Assembly (NCBI GenBank): GCA_039105265.1
Contig: JAPFFF010000006.1
Coordinates: forward strand, 3,844,001 to 3,908,000
Source of the DNA: Tritrichomonas musculus
Lineage: Eukaryota > Parabasalia > Tritrichomonadida > Tritrichomonadidae
Reading direction: 5' to 3'
Length of the DNA: 64,000 bases
Of the stretch, positions 19,861 to 28,599 are shown piece by piece (position 1 is the first letter of the stretch; every line of letters starts with the position of its first letter). A program made the translations under genes and the position numbers. The notes beneath the pieces were generated by a model, which was not told the origin of the DNA, ran no database searches, and saw only the letters and a program-made list of their open reading frames with translations.

Positions 19861-22564
19861 TATCGCCAGCATAGCTGGAGTCGCCAAAGGCGTCGAAAAC
19901 ATTCGCGAACTCGATTATAGTATATCCGATAAAGAAGGTGTTAAGCTTCCGGTCTCTTACTTCTCTGCTAAATGTAAAACCAAAGCAGAAACACTGTTAT
20001 ATAACATTACAAGAATTCTAAACACTAACGATACAGCCGATATCGATTTTACTCTTGGTGGAACAAACAACAAAGAGCTTAAACCATTATGTTCCAGATT
20101 TTGCGACAACATTATAGTTTATTTTGTAATATCGGAAGACGTTATAAAGCATAACAAGACATTAACGAACTATATTAAATGTAAAGAAACAAACGATGAC
20201 CAACAAGAGGAAGACAAAGAAGAGAGCAACAAAGAAGACAGGCAATTAAATAGAGTTCTTAAAGAGATAGCTCCGTTTCTTGCTAACAACACGGAACACA
20301 TTAAAGAATTGTTTAATAAGTTCGATATACCAATTAACAAGACAAACATAAAGCCGACATCGTTTAAAGTCGATAAAGGAACCATTAAACAGTTTATTAA
20401 AGTATCTCTTCCAGACGAACCGTTAGATAAGATTCTTAATATTGTATGCAGTAAAGAGATAATTAAAGAGTTTAACAATAATGGAATCTTTATAAACGAT
20501 ATCGATATTACACAGGATTACAGTGGAACCATTAACAAGAAGGATGTTATCGATTACCTGTTAAACAAACCAGACTTTAGAAAGGAAGGAGATACATGTA
20601 ATACATTAGACGAATACACAAGCGATACAACGGACGAATTAGAAGATTACGGGGACTTAATAAACGAAGAAATATATAACGAAGAAGAATTAAACAGGAT
20701 TAATTCGAGATATAGCACAAATAAACCGATTAAAACAATTATCGATAATAATAATTCTGTTGGTGCCAATTGTTTAACATTTATAACGAATTCTTATTTT
20801 GGTGCTGTTCGATATAAGTTTTATAACAAATTTGTGCAATCGATGGAGTCGCCTAGTGTTCGCGGTCGTGTTGGCAACCATTACAGCCATTGGACAAACA
20901 ATCCCGAACAGATATTAAAAGAATCTATTAATAAATCTCTCGAAACGGGGCTATTAAGATTAGAAATAACGTATTACATCGAAAACCAAGCAATAACAGA
21001 AGAATACATTAACGAACACTTCGAATATCTTGTTTCTCTATTACCTCCAAGACTTATATTCTATAACAGCATAACTAAACAATGGATGCTATTACTTGGA
21101 GCAATTAAATATAACCTCTGCATCGTGGACATCGATAACAGTCTGGCAATGTTCTCTTATTCGATAAACAAGCTAACAAACAAGATTAGTGGCTTTTATA
21201 TTAAGAACACTACAACTAACAAGCTATCGAATATACTTAAATTATATTCGTTTAATTGTCCGATTGTGTTGCTATCTTTTAAGAGAACAATCGAAGAAGG
21301 AAAAGATAAGCTGCTTATTAAACAGAGAACATATAAAAAGGAACTAATAAACACAGTTAACAAATCGTTTGTGTTAAACGAATTAATAACTTATCTCTCG
21401 AACGGAAACACTTACTTTACTCCTTGTATAGCTAAAGATAACAGTAAAGCCGAAGATGTTGGGTTAATAGATTGCCCGATGTGTCGTTTACGATTCCAAA
21501 CAAAGAAGAATATAAGCCAACTAACAACTTATAACGTTCCGATAGTGTTTAAACCAATCGATAAGCAATTAATAGAGTACCCGCAAGAGAACATAAACAG
21601 AACAACCAAACGAATAAAGGAAGATAAAGAAGAGAATCGATTTAAAGATGCAAGAGAAGAATTAATAAACGAAATTATAAGAGAGAACCACATTAAACGA
21701 CAGCTTGCTAAAGAACAAACACAAATGTTGGAAGACAAACGAAACGAACTAATAAAACAGAAAGAAGAAGAGTTTAACCAACAAATGCAAGAATATAAAG
21801 CCTACGAAGAAGCTACAAAAATAAAGAACACATTTATTAAATTGTTTAACGAAACACTTAACTCGAACAAACATAAATTAATCGAATTAAACGATAAAGA
21901 GCATTTATTTGTTTATGCATTTAAGTTTATCTTTACTCGGTTTGGTAGTACAGCTTTATTGTTATGCAGCAAACAAGACAACATAGACAGAGAATCTAAT
22001 TTATCGATTTACTGGTCGGTTAAGTCTGTTTACAACTATCTAATAGAGAACAATAGTAAATGGTCCGAATTATCGAATAACATTTATGGCTCTTCGTTCG
22101 GAATACCAATAATAGAAATAGAAAAGGAAGGCGTCTATTACAATGCTTCTCGTAATCTGTGCGCAAAAATAAATATTGTTAACAACACAACAACAAGCAA
22201 CGAAATACATTTAAACCAACCATTAGAGTTCTGGCATAATGTAGACATCGAAACAATAAAGAAAGAAGTACCGAACGATATTAAAGTCGATAACATATTA
22301 ACACATAACAGTTATTGTAAAGGAAAACACGAGCCAATAGATAAACTCGTTAAAGAAGGAGATGTTATCGAAATCTTTAATACATTCCAATACAAAGGAA
22401 GCTTTTTAATTAGTTTTCGATTAAATGGTAAGGAACAAACAGCGAAAAGTAATAGGTTCCTAGACGATATAATAAAAGATAAAGAAAGTGTTTTTAAGGT
22501 CGTTGTTGGTGTACAGAAGACGCACCCGATTAGTAAACGTCGTTGTTTTATCTTTATTTCTTAA
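19808..22564 (+). CDS. Large unknown element protein (918 aa)
   Basis: The start is ATG at 19808 (MQPQTNKDETQATKEQG); the open frame before it lacks an ATG. The first 18 codons lie in the inner inverted repeat and are shared with the gene at the other end. I do not recognise the family. Residues about 290-560 form the most ordered part (NCLTFITNSYFGAVRYKFYNKF..., LLRLEITYY, MLLLGAIKYNLCIVDIDNSLAMFSYS). Residues about 590-690 hold one CPMC pair and then a long charged coiled coil. The C-terminal 200 residues are globular. No Walker A, DDE triad or polymerase motif is visible, so a replication or mobilisation role is only inference from its size and position. Codon use (AAC, CGA, TCG, GAA) differs clearly from host genes. 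Its 3' end overlaps the convergent gene by 11 bp. Confidence 0.8.
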   Translation: MQPQTNKDETQATKEQGTIASIAGVAKGVENIRELDYSISDKEGVKLPVSYFSAKCKTKAETLLYNITRILNTNDTADIDFTLGGTNNKELKPLCSRFCDNIIVYFVISEDVIKHNKTLTNYIKCKETNDDQQEEDKEESNKEDRQLNRVLKEIAPFLANNTEHIKELFNKFDIPINKTNIKPTSFKVDKGTIKQFIKVSLPDEPLDKILNIVCSKEIIKEFNNNGIFINDIDITQDYSGTINKKDVIDYLLNKPDFRKEGDTCNTLDEYTSDTTDELEDYGDLINEEIYNEEELNRINSRYSTNKPIKTIIDNNNSVGANCLTFITNSYFGAVRYKFYNKFVQSMESPSVRGRVGNHYSHWTNNPEQILKESINKSLETGLLRLEITYYIENQAITEEYINEHFEYLVSLLPPRLIFYNSITKQWMLLLGAIKYNLCIVDIDNSLAMFSYSINKLTNKISGFYIKNTTTNKLSNILKLYSFNCPIVLLSFKRTIEEGKDKLLIKQRTYKKELINTVNKSFVLNELITYLSNGNTYFTPCIAKDNSKAEDVGLIDCPMCRLRFQTKKNISQLTTYNVPIVFKPIDKQLIEYPQENINRTTKRIKEDKEENRFKDAREELINEIIRENHIKRQLAKEQTQMLEDKRNELIKQKEEEFNQQMQEYKAYEEATKIKNTFIKLFNETLNSNKHKLIELNDKEHLFVYAFKFIFTRFGSTALLLCSKQDNIDRESNLSIYWSVKSVYNYLIENNSKWSELSNNIYGSSFGIPIIEIEKEGVYYNASRNLCAKINIVNNTTTSNEIHLNQPLEFWHNVDIETIKKEVPNDIKVDNILTHNSYCKGKHEPIDKLVKEGDVIEIFNTFQYKGSFLISFRLNGKEQTAKSNRFLDDIIKDKESVFKVVVGVQKTHPISKRRCFIFIS

Positions 22565-22850
22565 AGCAGGAAGCAGACATAACCAAGTTATCTACAATAA
22601 AGGAAGAAGGATAATAAATCGATTTGTATTTAGACAAGAAGCCACCAGGAACGAATCGCTCGGTAATAGACTGGTAATTAATTGGTTTATTTTTGTATAA
22701 CGTGTACGAACCGTATTTGTTGTGTTGGATTATTAGATAATCTTTATCGATTAAATCGAGAACTCTTAAACCAAACTGTTCGTAAAGAATATATTTAATG
22801 TTGCTATCTTTTAATGCTGTTTCTATATTTGCTGTTGGTGGTGGAACCAT
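22554..22850 (-). CDS. Small element protein (98 aa)
   Basis: The chosen start is MVPPPTANIETALKDSN at 22850; an in-frame ATG at 22940 would add 30 hydrophobic residues, but that stretch is AT-rich and falls in the divergent gap to the gene at 22962. The protein has a YxLIxxxxYGSYTLYKNKP core and ends SFIVDNLVMSASCFKK. Its layout (a short I/V-rich start, DYLI, GSY, then FLSKYKSIYYP) resembles the 105-residue protein at 23468-23785 (KYVLI, CGSY, FLNKYRNLFFP), so the two may be paralogs. Function unknown. It overlaps the end of the main gene tail to tail. Confidence 0.6.
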   Translation of the reverse strand: MVPPPTANIETALKDSNIKYILYEQFGLRVLDLIDKDYLIIQHNKYGSYTLYKNKPINYQSITERFVPGGFLSKYKSIYYPSSFIVDNLVMSASCFKK

Positions 22851-22961
22851 TATATAATAAAATAAAAAATTAATTAATTTGTATTTTTGTTTATTTGGTG
22901 CAATACAAAACAACATTAATGGTTTACAAATTGCGAACATATTTGTTTAATTGTGTTATAA

Positions 22962-23444
22962 ATGGAACACATAAACGCAATGTTTGCAAACAATTATGTA
23001 GAAGAAGAAAACAATAATGTATCTGGTGCTATTACAGAAAACGAATTAATAGAACAGTTTTATAACTATCTTCGAGAAAACAACATTAAAGAAGCTCGTC
23101 GATTGCTTCGAACTTATAACTGTTTTAATAAGCTTAACACAAGACAGCTAAATAAAGACTATCCATTAAACGGATATAAGTTTACGAAACGAGGCGATGT
23201 ATTAACATTATACAAACCAATAGAGAAAACAGATAGAGAGACCAATAAACGAGAATCTATAGAAGATATAGCCAATAGATTGGAAGCATTAGAAGAACAA
23301 CTTCGAGAACACACAAACAAATACGAACACGATTTAATAACTATTCGAACACAATTTAATTATAACATTAATAAGATTAACGAAATTAAAGATTCTCTTA
23401 ATACAGTTATTAATGTTATTAACCAAATGCTAAACCAAAAATAA
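22962..23444 (+). CDS. Small coiled-coil element protein (160 aa)
   Basis: The start is MEHINAMFANNYVEEENNN. Residues about 25-90 are a small helical region with YPLNGYKFTKRGDVLTLYKP. Residues about 95-160 are a predicted coiled coil (ANRLEALEEQLREHTNKYEHDL..., ending VINQMLNQK), which suggests an oligomeric or structural protein. No family is recognised. It diverges from the 98-residue gene across 111 bp and ends 23 bp from the convergent gene to its right. Codon use matches the large gene, so all four belong to one unit. Confidence 0.65.
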   Translation: MEHINAMFANNYVEEENNNVSGAITENELIEQFYNYLRENNIKEARRLLRTYNCFNKLNTRQLNKDYPLNGYKFTKRGDVLTLYKPIEKTDRETNKRESIEDIANRLEALEEQLREHTNKYEHDLITIRTQFNYNINKINEIKDSLNTVINVINQMLNQK

Positions 23445-23467
23445 AATATTATTAATTGCTTTTATTT

Positions 23468-23785
23468 TTATATCGTAAATGGTGGTGCGTGCATAGATTC
23501 CAATACATCGGAGTATTTAATTTCTGGAAAGAATAGATTTCGATATTTGTTTAAGAACAGGTAAGGAAACGTACAACAATAACTTCCACAAACAGTAGAG
23601 AATCTATAAACATCTTCGAACTCGTCTTTTATTAGAACATATTTATTAAAATCGTAGACGATTGCACTAGGAAACTTATAAATACCTTTGCACTTATCTT
23701 TTCTATCGATGTATTCCGTTGGTAAGCTCTCTGTTCCTTGTTCCTTTGTGGCTTGTGTTTCGTCTTTGTTCGTTTGTGGTTGCAT
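23468..23785 (-). CDS. Small element protein sharing its leader with the large gene (105 aa)
   Basis: The start is ATG at 23785. The first 18 residues (MQPQTNKDETQATKEQGT) are identical to those of the 918-residue protein because both lie in the inner inverted repeat; the sequences then diverge at once (ESLPTEYIDRKDKC here). The rest has YVLIKDEFEDVYRF, CGSYCC and FLNKYRNLFFPEIKYSDVLESMH, resembling the 98-residue protein. Cysteines at CGSYCC could bind metal or form disulfides. Function unknown. Expression is presumably driven by the same promoter sequence as the large gene. Confidence 0.65.
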   Translation of the reverse strand: MQPQTNKDETQATKEQGTESLPTEYIDRKDKCKGIYKFPSAIVYDFNKYVLIKDEFEDVYRFSTVCGSYCCTFPYLFLNKYRNLFFPEIKYSDVLESMHAPPFTI

Positions 23786-23941
23786 TTGTAGAACGAATAA
23801 AAACAATATTGTTTAACGAAAACACTTTAATTGTATTTCGTTTGTTGTTGTTCGCTAATGGAAAGACAAAAATAAAAATATAATTAATTTTGTTTTTTAG
23901 CCGCAGTTCTACGTATCGCAGGGCTTCGTTTTGGTCTCTTA
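23733..23941 (-). repeat. Inner inverted repeat, right, containing a start codon
   Basis: The reverse complement of this arm equals 19652-19860 by eye over its full 209 bp. It carries the start and first 18 codons of the 105-residue gene. Confidence 0.9.
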
Positions 23942-24143
23942 TGATATCAATTGTTTAACATCAGCTGGCATTACATTATCAATTGGAACAATATCTTCAA
24001 AGTCATTAATGTGTTGATAATAGTTTGTCATTTTATGGGAGGATAAAAAACTCCCACCATTTAAAGAGATGTTATTTTTGGGAGTTTGTCAATTTATTCA
24101 AAATTTGTCTATGCCATTTTGTGAAAGTTTCGAGGGCTAATTT
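23942..24143 (-). other. Spacer of the outer element, with start of a reading frame
   Basis: This 202-bp segment is present only on the right. Read on the minus strand it holds a 9-bp-arm stem-loop (AAACTCCCA ... TGGGAGTTT) and then an ATG at 24031 opening a short frame that runs into the inner repeat. It is probably the only surviving interior of the outer element. Confidence 0.55.
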
Positions 24144-24252
24144 TGAAAAAGTGGTGATTTTTTGAGTCATGGGGCTGAGGTTTGGGGTCTGTAAACCCTA
24201 TGACAAGGGGGTCATTTTATATCCCCGCTCCAGACGGTCCACTATTACTACT
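24144..24252 (-). repeat. Outer terminal inverted repeat, right
   Basis: This 109-bp arm ends ACTATTACTACT, followed by the direct repeat AACGAC. It is identical by eye to the reverse complement of 19543-19651. Confidence 0.9.
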
Positions 24253-24315
24253 AACGACCAAAAGTGTAAGTTTCATGTGTGTAGTGTGGTGTGAAACACC
24301 CACTACCATATCTAA

Positions 24316-24965
24316 CTAGTCATCCCACACTTCTTGTATAATCCTTTTTAAATCATCAATTGAGTCGGGATGGTACTTTTCTATTTTTTTCTCCATAATA
24401 GCCCAGACCACGTCGATCACATTAAGGTCTGGACTATAAGGAAACCAGTCTAATACTTCAATTCCAAGTTCTTTTAGGACCATTTTTGTTTCCTTAGAGT
24501 TATGTGCTGGGGCATTTGACAAATGCCCCAGCACCTATCGGCGTCTTCAATGAAATTTGAATTGAAGATAATATCTTCTATATATGATCAGAGTTTAAAC
24601 TCCTCTCGAGAAATATGATCTCGGACTTGAAATTCCACCCTATTGCTCCCCAGACCAAATTTTTCGGAGAGGGTGCTCTACTGTTGGTGATAATTCCGTT
24701 TAAGAGATTTTGCCTGTCGACCCAAAACCAAGACTTGTTTCGGCCAAGAATGAACCAGCTCTCATCGGATAAAACAACATTTCTCCGTGTTGTTCTGTTT
24801 TGAATATGATAGCTGGTCAATACTTTGCGTTTTTCAGCTGTTGCTTCACTAATGTAAACCGAGCGAAGGGGGCCATGAAATGGAGATCCAATTTTTCACT
24901 TCTTATCCTATTCACATACTTCGGTGTAATGCCTAAACCAGAGGTACCACAAAAACTATGCAATG
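24316..24965 (-). pseudogene. Mariner/Tc1-type transposase relic
   Basis: Minus-strand fragments encode the catalytic part of a mariner-family transposase: NVVLSDESWFILGRNKSWFWV (24578-24820) carries the first Asp region, and NAPAHNS...DWFPYSPDLNVIDVVWAIMEKKIEKY (24316-24534) carries the second and third. The upstream part (to about 24965) continues in shifted frames (ITPKYVNRIRSEKL; YISEATAEKRKVLTSYH). The N-terminal DNA-binding domain is absent. At least one frameshift and stops separate the parts, and a perfect palindrome at 24504-24534 has replaced the codon just before NAPAH where the second catalytic Asp normally stands. Mariner elements are abundant in trichomonads. No terminal repeats were found. 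Confidence 0.75.
24504..24534. repeat. 31-bp perfect palindrome in the mariner relic
   Basis: GTGCTGGGGCATTTG at 24504-24518 faces its exact complement at 24520-24534 with one central base. One arm is the normal coding sequence for NAPAH; the other is its inverted copy. Confidence 0.95.
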
Positions 24966-25919
24966 AATTTTTAAAATAAATTTATATACAAATATATACA
25001 TATACCAATTCTATACATATAATTATTAATAAAAGTTTATAATATTGCTTCAGCATTGAGAAGTGATTGTTAAAAAAATTTTTTTATTATTATTATAGCA
25101 CATTCGGCACAGGAGTTAACATTGATTCGAATATATATTGTATGACTATGATATATGAATCGTATGTTTATCATACCAGTTCATATAAATATTAATTCGT
25201 TTATGGCAAAACGCATTTTGTCAATGAATATTTTTTTTATTAGTGCCGTTCTTTTCGGTCTCTTTTAGGCCTCGCATCGCCTCCTTTTCAATATTAATTC
25301 TATGTTGAATTATATTTATTTATTATTATAAAAAATAATAAAATAATATGAATATATTAAAAAAATGCTTTTTCATTTTTTATCATTTTTTACCAAAATA
25401 TGAGAAAAATGATTGTTTCTATCATGAAATGCAAATTCTTATGAGATTTGATTTTTTTTATTTAAAGTTTATAGTTAGAAAAATCAAAAGAATTTATATT
25501 AATAAAAAAAATGTAATTCATTTGATGCCGCGTTTTAAAATCATGAGATTTAAAATAGAATGAAATGTCTAAGTTTTTGCTTCAACCTTATAAGAAAGAT
25601 AGAACAAATCATTTTTACCATATTTTTTTGCTTGCATATCATAACATAGTATTGTTAAAAAAGTTTATAAATGAATACAAAATGAAATAAAATAGTTTTA
25701 AAATTTGTTAAGAAAAAAAAAACTTTTTGAAAGCAATAATAACGTGCTAAAAATTATTTTTAGTTTATTTTTAAAATGGCAGAAAATTTTAGGACGCTAA
25801 TAAAATATGTTCATTAATATATTGAACTTAGTATTTATCTGCAATATTGTAAAAATCGTATCGTAGGAATGAATTTTTCCTTTTAAAATATAAATCTGAC
25901 AAATCAAAAAATACATATA
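24966..25919. other. Gene-free stretch left of the P-like transposase
   Basis: This AT-rich segment contains a patch near 25233-25283 (GCCGTTCTTTTCGGTCTC, then CTCGCATCGCC) with weak likeness to the inner inverted repeat of the composite element. No terminal repeat for the P-like gene was found here. Confidence 0.45.
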
Positions 25920-28097
25920 ATGAACAACCAACAGCTACTCCTGGCAAGAGAGGAAAGAAAAAAGCAAAAAGAACTTTTAAAGGATACAAGATCTCAAAAT
26001 CTTGAGCATAACAAGTTGACCGCTGCAATTAATCAGATACATACCTTAAAAAATGAGTTGAACAAGCAAAGAGAAGTAGTTATTCCAAATGAAGCCGAAC
26101 GAAATGAAATATTACTAGATCTTATCAAGCATGATCAAAATAATTCTGAAAAAGATAATTATAATATGGAAACAATGGATTTGGCTTTACAAATGTATTC
26201 ATTATGTCCAAAAGCATATGCATTACTGGCCAAAAAGCTTCCTTTCCCAGCACCTCGTAAAATTGAAAGCATCAGTAATCAATCTATTTCAGACATTCCA
26301 GAAAAACTGTTAAATATTGAAGAAGTAAATAATACTGTAAACATATGGAAAGACAAATATCATATTCCAAAAACAATAAATATCTCAGCATGTTTATCTG
26401 TAGATGCGATATATTTTAAGCCAGACGGCAAGATAAAAAGTGACAATAGTTTTGAAGGCTTTGCATTCCCTGGCGAATTACTTGAAAAATTACCCAAAAA
26501 TGCATTTAATTATTTCCTTAAAAATCCTGAATCATTAAACTTCTTTATTAATGCAAATTGGAATAAAATAATCAAGGCTGCATTTGTTTTCCGGGTGCAG
26601 CCTTACAATGTTGATTTCAAGCCTTTTGTTATCTATATAAAGCCAGCTTCAAACGGAAAGTCTAATAATGAAATTATTAAATTGTTACATACAATTCGTT
26701 GGGAATTAAAAAAACGGAGAATAATAATTAAAAGCTATGCATTTGATGGTGATAATGCTTACCGTGATTTACATTTTATGTATTTTGAGTCATACATTTC
26801 AAAAGTTTTAATTACAAACAAAATCAAAATTAAGTCTTCAAAAAAACTCAGAATTGTTTCTGACTTTTATCATATTATAAAGAGGTTAAGATATCGGCTT
26901 TTGTCCTCAATTATTCACATCGGTTTTGACATTGAAAATCCATTTATTGATATTGTAAAACTAAGAGAAATTCTGAATAACATGGGCGAAGTTGTATGGA
27001 ATAATGAGCTTTACACCAAAATGCACGACTCTTTACCGTTGGAGTTATTTAAGGCAGAAAATTTAATTAGACTTATTCAGAACAAATATTTTGAAGCTTC
27101 GGCATATTGGTTTCCTATTGTTTTTGCCAATATTGGAATGAATACAAAAAATTTAGGTTTTAATCTGCGTTGTTTTATTCTTAAATGCGCTTTTTTCTTT
27201 TTAGTTTACTATTGGGATTGTTGGGGAAAAAATGACGGGAAATTGAGACAGAAAAAATATAATGATTGTCTAGATGTTACTTTTTATTCAAAAAGTCTAT
27301 TAATTGAATTTGCCAATTTATTGCACTCAAATATTCAGTTAATGAATAATGAAATTAACTTCGGTGTTTCACGAAACGGAACCGAACCTTTAGAACACAA
27401 ATTCGGAATAAGTAGAATAAAATCTAAAAATGTAAATACTCTAACACGTTTCATTCATGTTATTTCATCGATGCAATCATTTGACTCAGAATTGACATAT
27501 AAGCAATTACGTAATTTTAATGAAGATGTGGAAAAAATAAAGGGAAGAACGGCATCGCCAAATGTTATAGTAAATAAATGCGACATTGATAAAATGAACA
27601 TTGATCTTCCATTTTCACCTGAAAATGTCGCCAAAGCTTTTTTATCTTTTTCAGGTTTTAATGTTGAAAACAATCAGAAAATAGATTTTGATCAAATCAT
27701 TTCTTGGACAGAATTCTTTCTATCATATTTTACAAATGATGATGATAGCAAAAAAAGAAAAGTATTGACATTAAATACATTTAATTATGGTGTTGATCAT
27801 TGCTGTCGAGCCAGAAGATTGATTATGGGTGTTCCAGTAAAAAGTCCTGCTCGAAATTTAGAAGGAAATATAAAAAGCAAAAAAGAACTATTCACCAAAA
27901 TGTGTTATGATATTTTTGGTAAAAAAACAACTAAAAGAGATCTGGCTGATCTACTGAAATATATCCAACAAATACACGGAAAATGCCCAAATGCACCAGA
28001 TGAACGATGGTTAAAAAATGACATTTTTGAATACATTGCACTCAATGTTGTTGACTACTATTACACAATTAAGAGATACAAACCACATAAATATTAA
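25920..28097 (+). CDS. P-element/THAP9-like transposase, single open frame (725 aa)
   Basis: The product begins MNNQQLLLAREERKKQKELL, a coiled-coil region without a THAP zinc finger. The layout fits the RNase-H-like P-element transposase: a first acidic site in ACLSVDAIYF (about residue 160), then YAFDGDNAYRDLH, a second in RIVSDFYHIIKRLRYR (about 315), and an insertion-domain end with NGTEPLEHKFGISRIK (about 490), matching the P-element pattern in which the final Glu sits in an LE-x-FFG-xxR context. The frame is open for 725 codons, so the copy is young or under selection. A THAP DNA-binding domain is missing or replaced, and no terminal inverted repeats were found by eye, so domestication is possible. 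Distinguishing P from Kolobok-type relatives needs a profile search. Confidence 0.65.
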   Translation: MNNQQLLLAREERKKQKELLKDTRSQNLEHNKLTAAINQIHTLKNELNKQREVVIPNEAERNEILLDLIKHDQNNSEKDNYNMETMDLALQMYSLCPKAYALLAKKLPFPAPRKIESISNQSISDIPEKLLNIEEVNNTVNIWKDKYHIPKTINISACLSVDAIYFKPDGKIKSDNSFEGFAFPGELLEKLPKNAFNYFLKNPESLNFFINANWNKIIKAAFVFRVQPYNVDFKPFVIYIKPASNGKSNNEIIKLLHTIRWELKKRRIIIKSYAFDGDNAYRDLHFMYFESYISKVLITNKIKIKSSKKLRIVSDFYHIIKRLRYRLLSSIIHIGFDIENPFIDIVKLREILNNMGEVVWNNELYTKMHDSLPLELFKAENLIRLIQNKYFEASAYWFPIVFANIGMNTKNLGFNLRCFILKCAFFFLVYYWDCWGKNDGKLRQKKYNDCLDVTFYSKSLLIEFANLLHSNIQLMNNEINFGVSRNGTEPLEHKFGISRIKSKNVNTLTRFIHVISSMQSFDSELTYKQLRNFNEDVEKIKGRTASPNVIVNKCDIDKMNIDLPFSPENVAKAFLSFSGFNVENNQKIDFDQIISWTEFFLSYFTNDDDSKKRKVLTLNTFNYGVDHCCRARRLIMGVPVKSPARNLEGNIKSKKELFTKMCYDIFGKKTTKRDLADLLKYIQQIHGKCPNAPDERWLKNDIFEYIALNVVDYYYTIKRYKPHKY

Positions 28098-28599
28098 ATT
28101 TATAATTTAAATTAATGATTTATTGAATTATTGTTATATATGTCAGTGGTAAATCTTTCAAAAAAAGATGAAAAGTATTTTTTGAATTATTTCCCCAAAA
28201 TTATTAAATAAAAAAATTCATAATATTAAGATGATTAATTATTAATTTTTCATTTGTTATATATAAACTTATTGATAACATTAATAACTTCTATATATAT
28301 GATAATTACAATGAGCGGCGTTCTTCAACCGAATTTTTTCAATAACACAATTAAAAAAATCAAAAAAAAAAAAAAAAAAAAAAGCATATAACTTTTTACA
28401 GAAAAATGGGATAACAAAACAAATTGCACAATTTACATATTCAATCAAATATGTATATATATATTATATTATATTGAATATTTTTTTACACCCAACTTCA
28501 GATCGCACTTTTTTATAATTGTTTTTGATTTCGATTTCAGCCGATAGAAATCTCACAAAAATCGAGTAACAGATAATTTATTTATATGATAATGTAATA
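28098..28599. other. Gene-free stretch with A22 run
   Basis: AT-rich DNA between the P-like gene and the hAT insertion region. An A run occupies 28362-28383. I see no gene or clear repeat end. Confidence 0.5.

Larger units (their letters stand above)
19543..24252. mobile_element. 4.7-kb composite element with nested inverted repeats, 6-bp target duplication
   Basis: The outer ends are 109-bp inverted repeats beginning AGTAGTAATAGTGG (19543-19651, 24144-24252), identical by eye. They are flanked by the exact 6-bp direct repeat AACGAC (19537-19542, 24253-24258). A 6-bp duplication and AG...CT ends are the pattern of Polintons, though this is far too short for one. Inside lies a second pair of 209-bp repeats (19652-19860, 23733-23941), also identical, enclosing four compact genes. 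On the left the outer and inner repeats abut; on the right 202 bp separates them, so the inner unit is probably a separate element inserted in the outer one with loss of sequence on one side. It looks whole and young. No known transposase or polymerase is recognised in it. Confidence 0.75.

Noticed and set aside
25233-25283. Possible solo end of the composite element
   Set aside because: Only about 14 of 19 bases match the inner repeat end, and the rest does not align.
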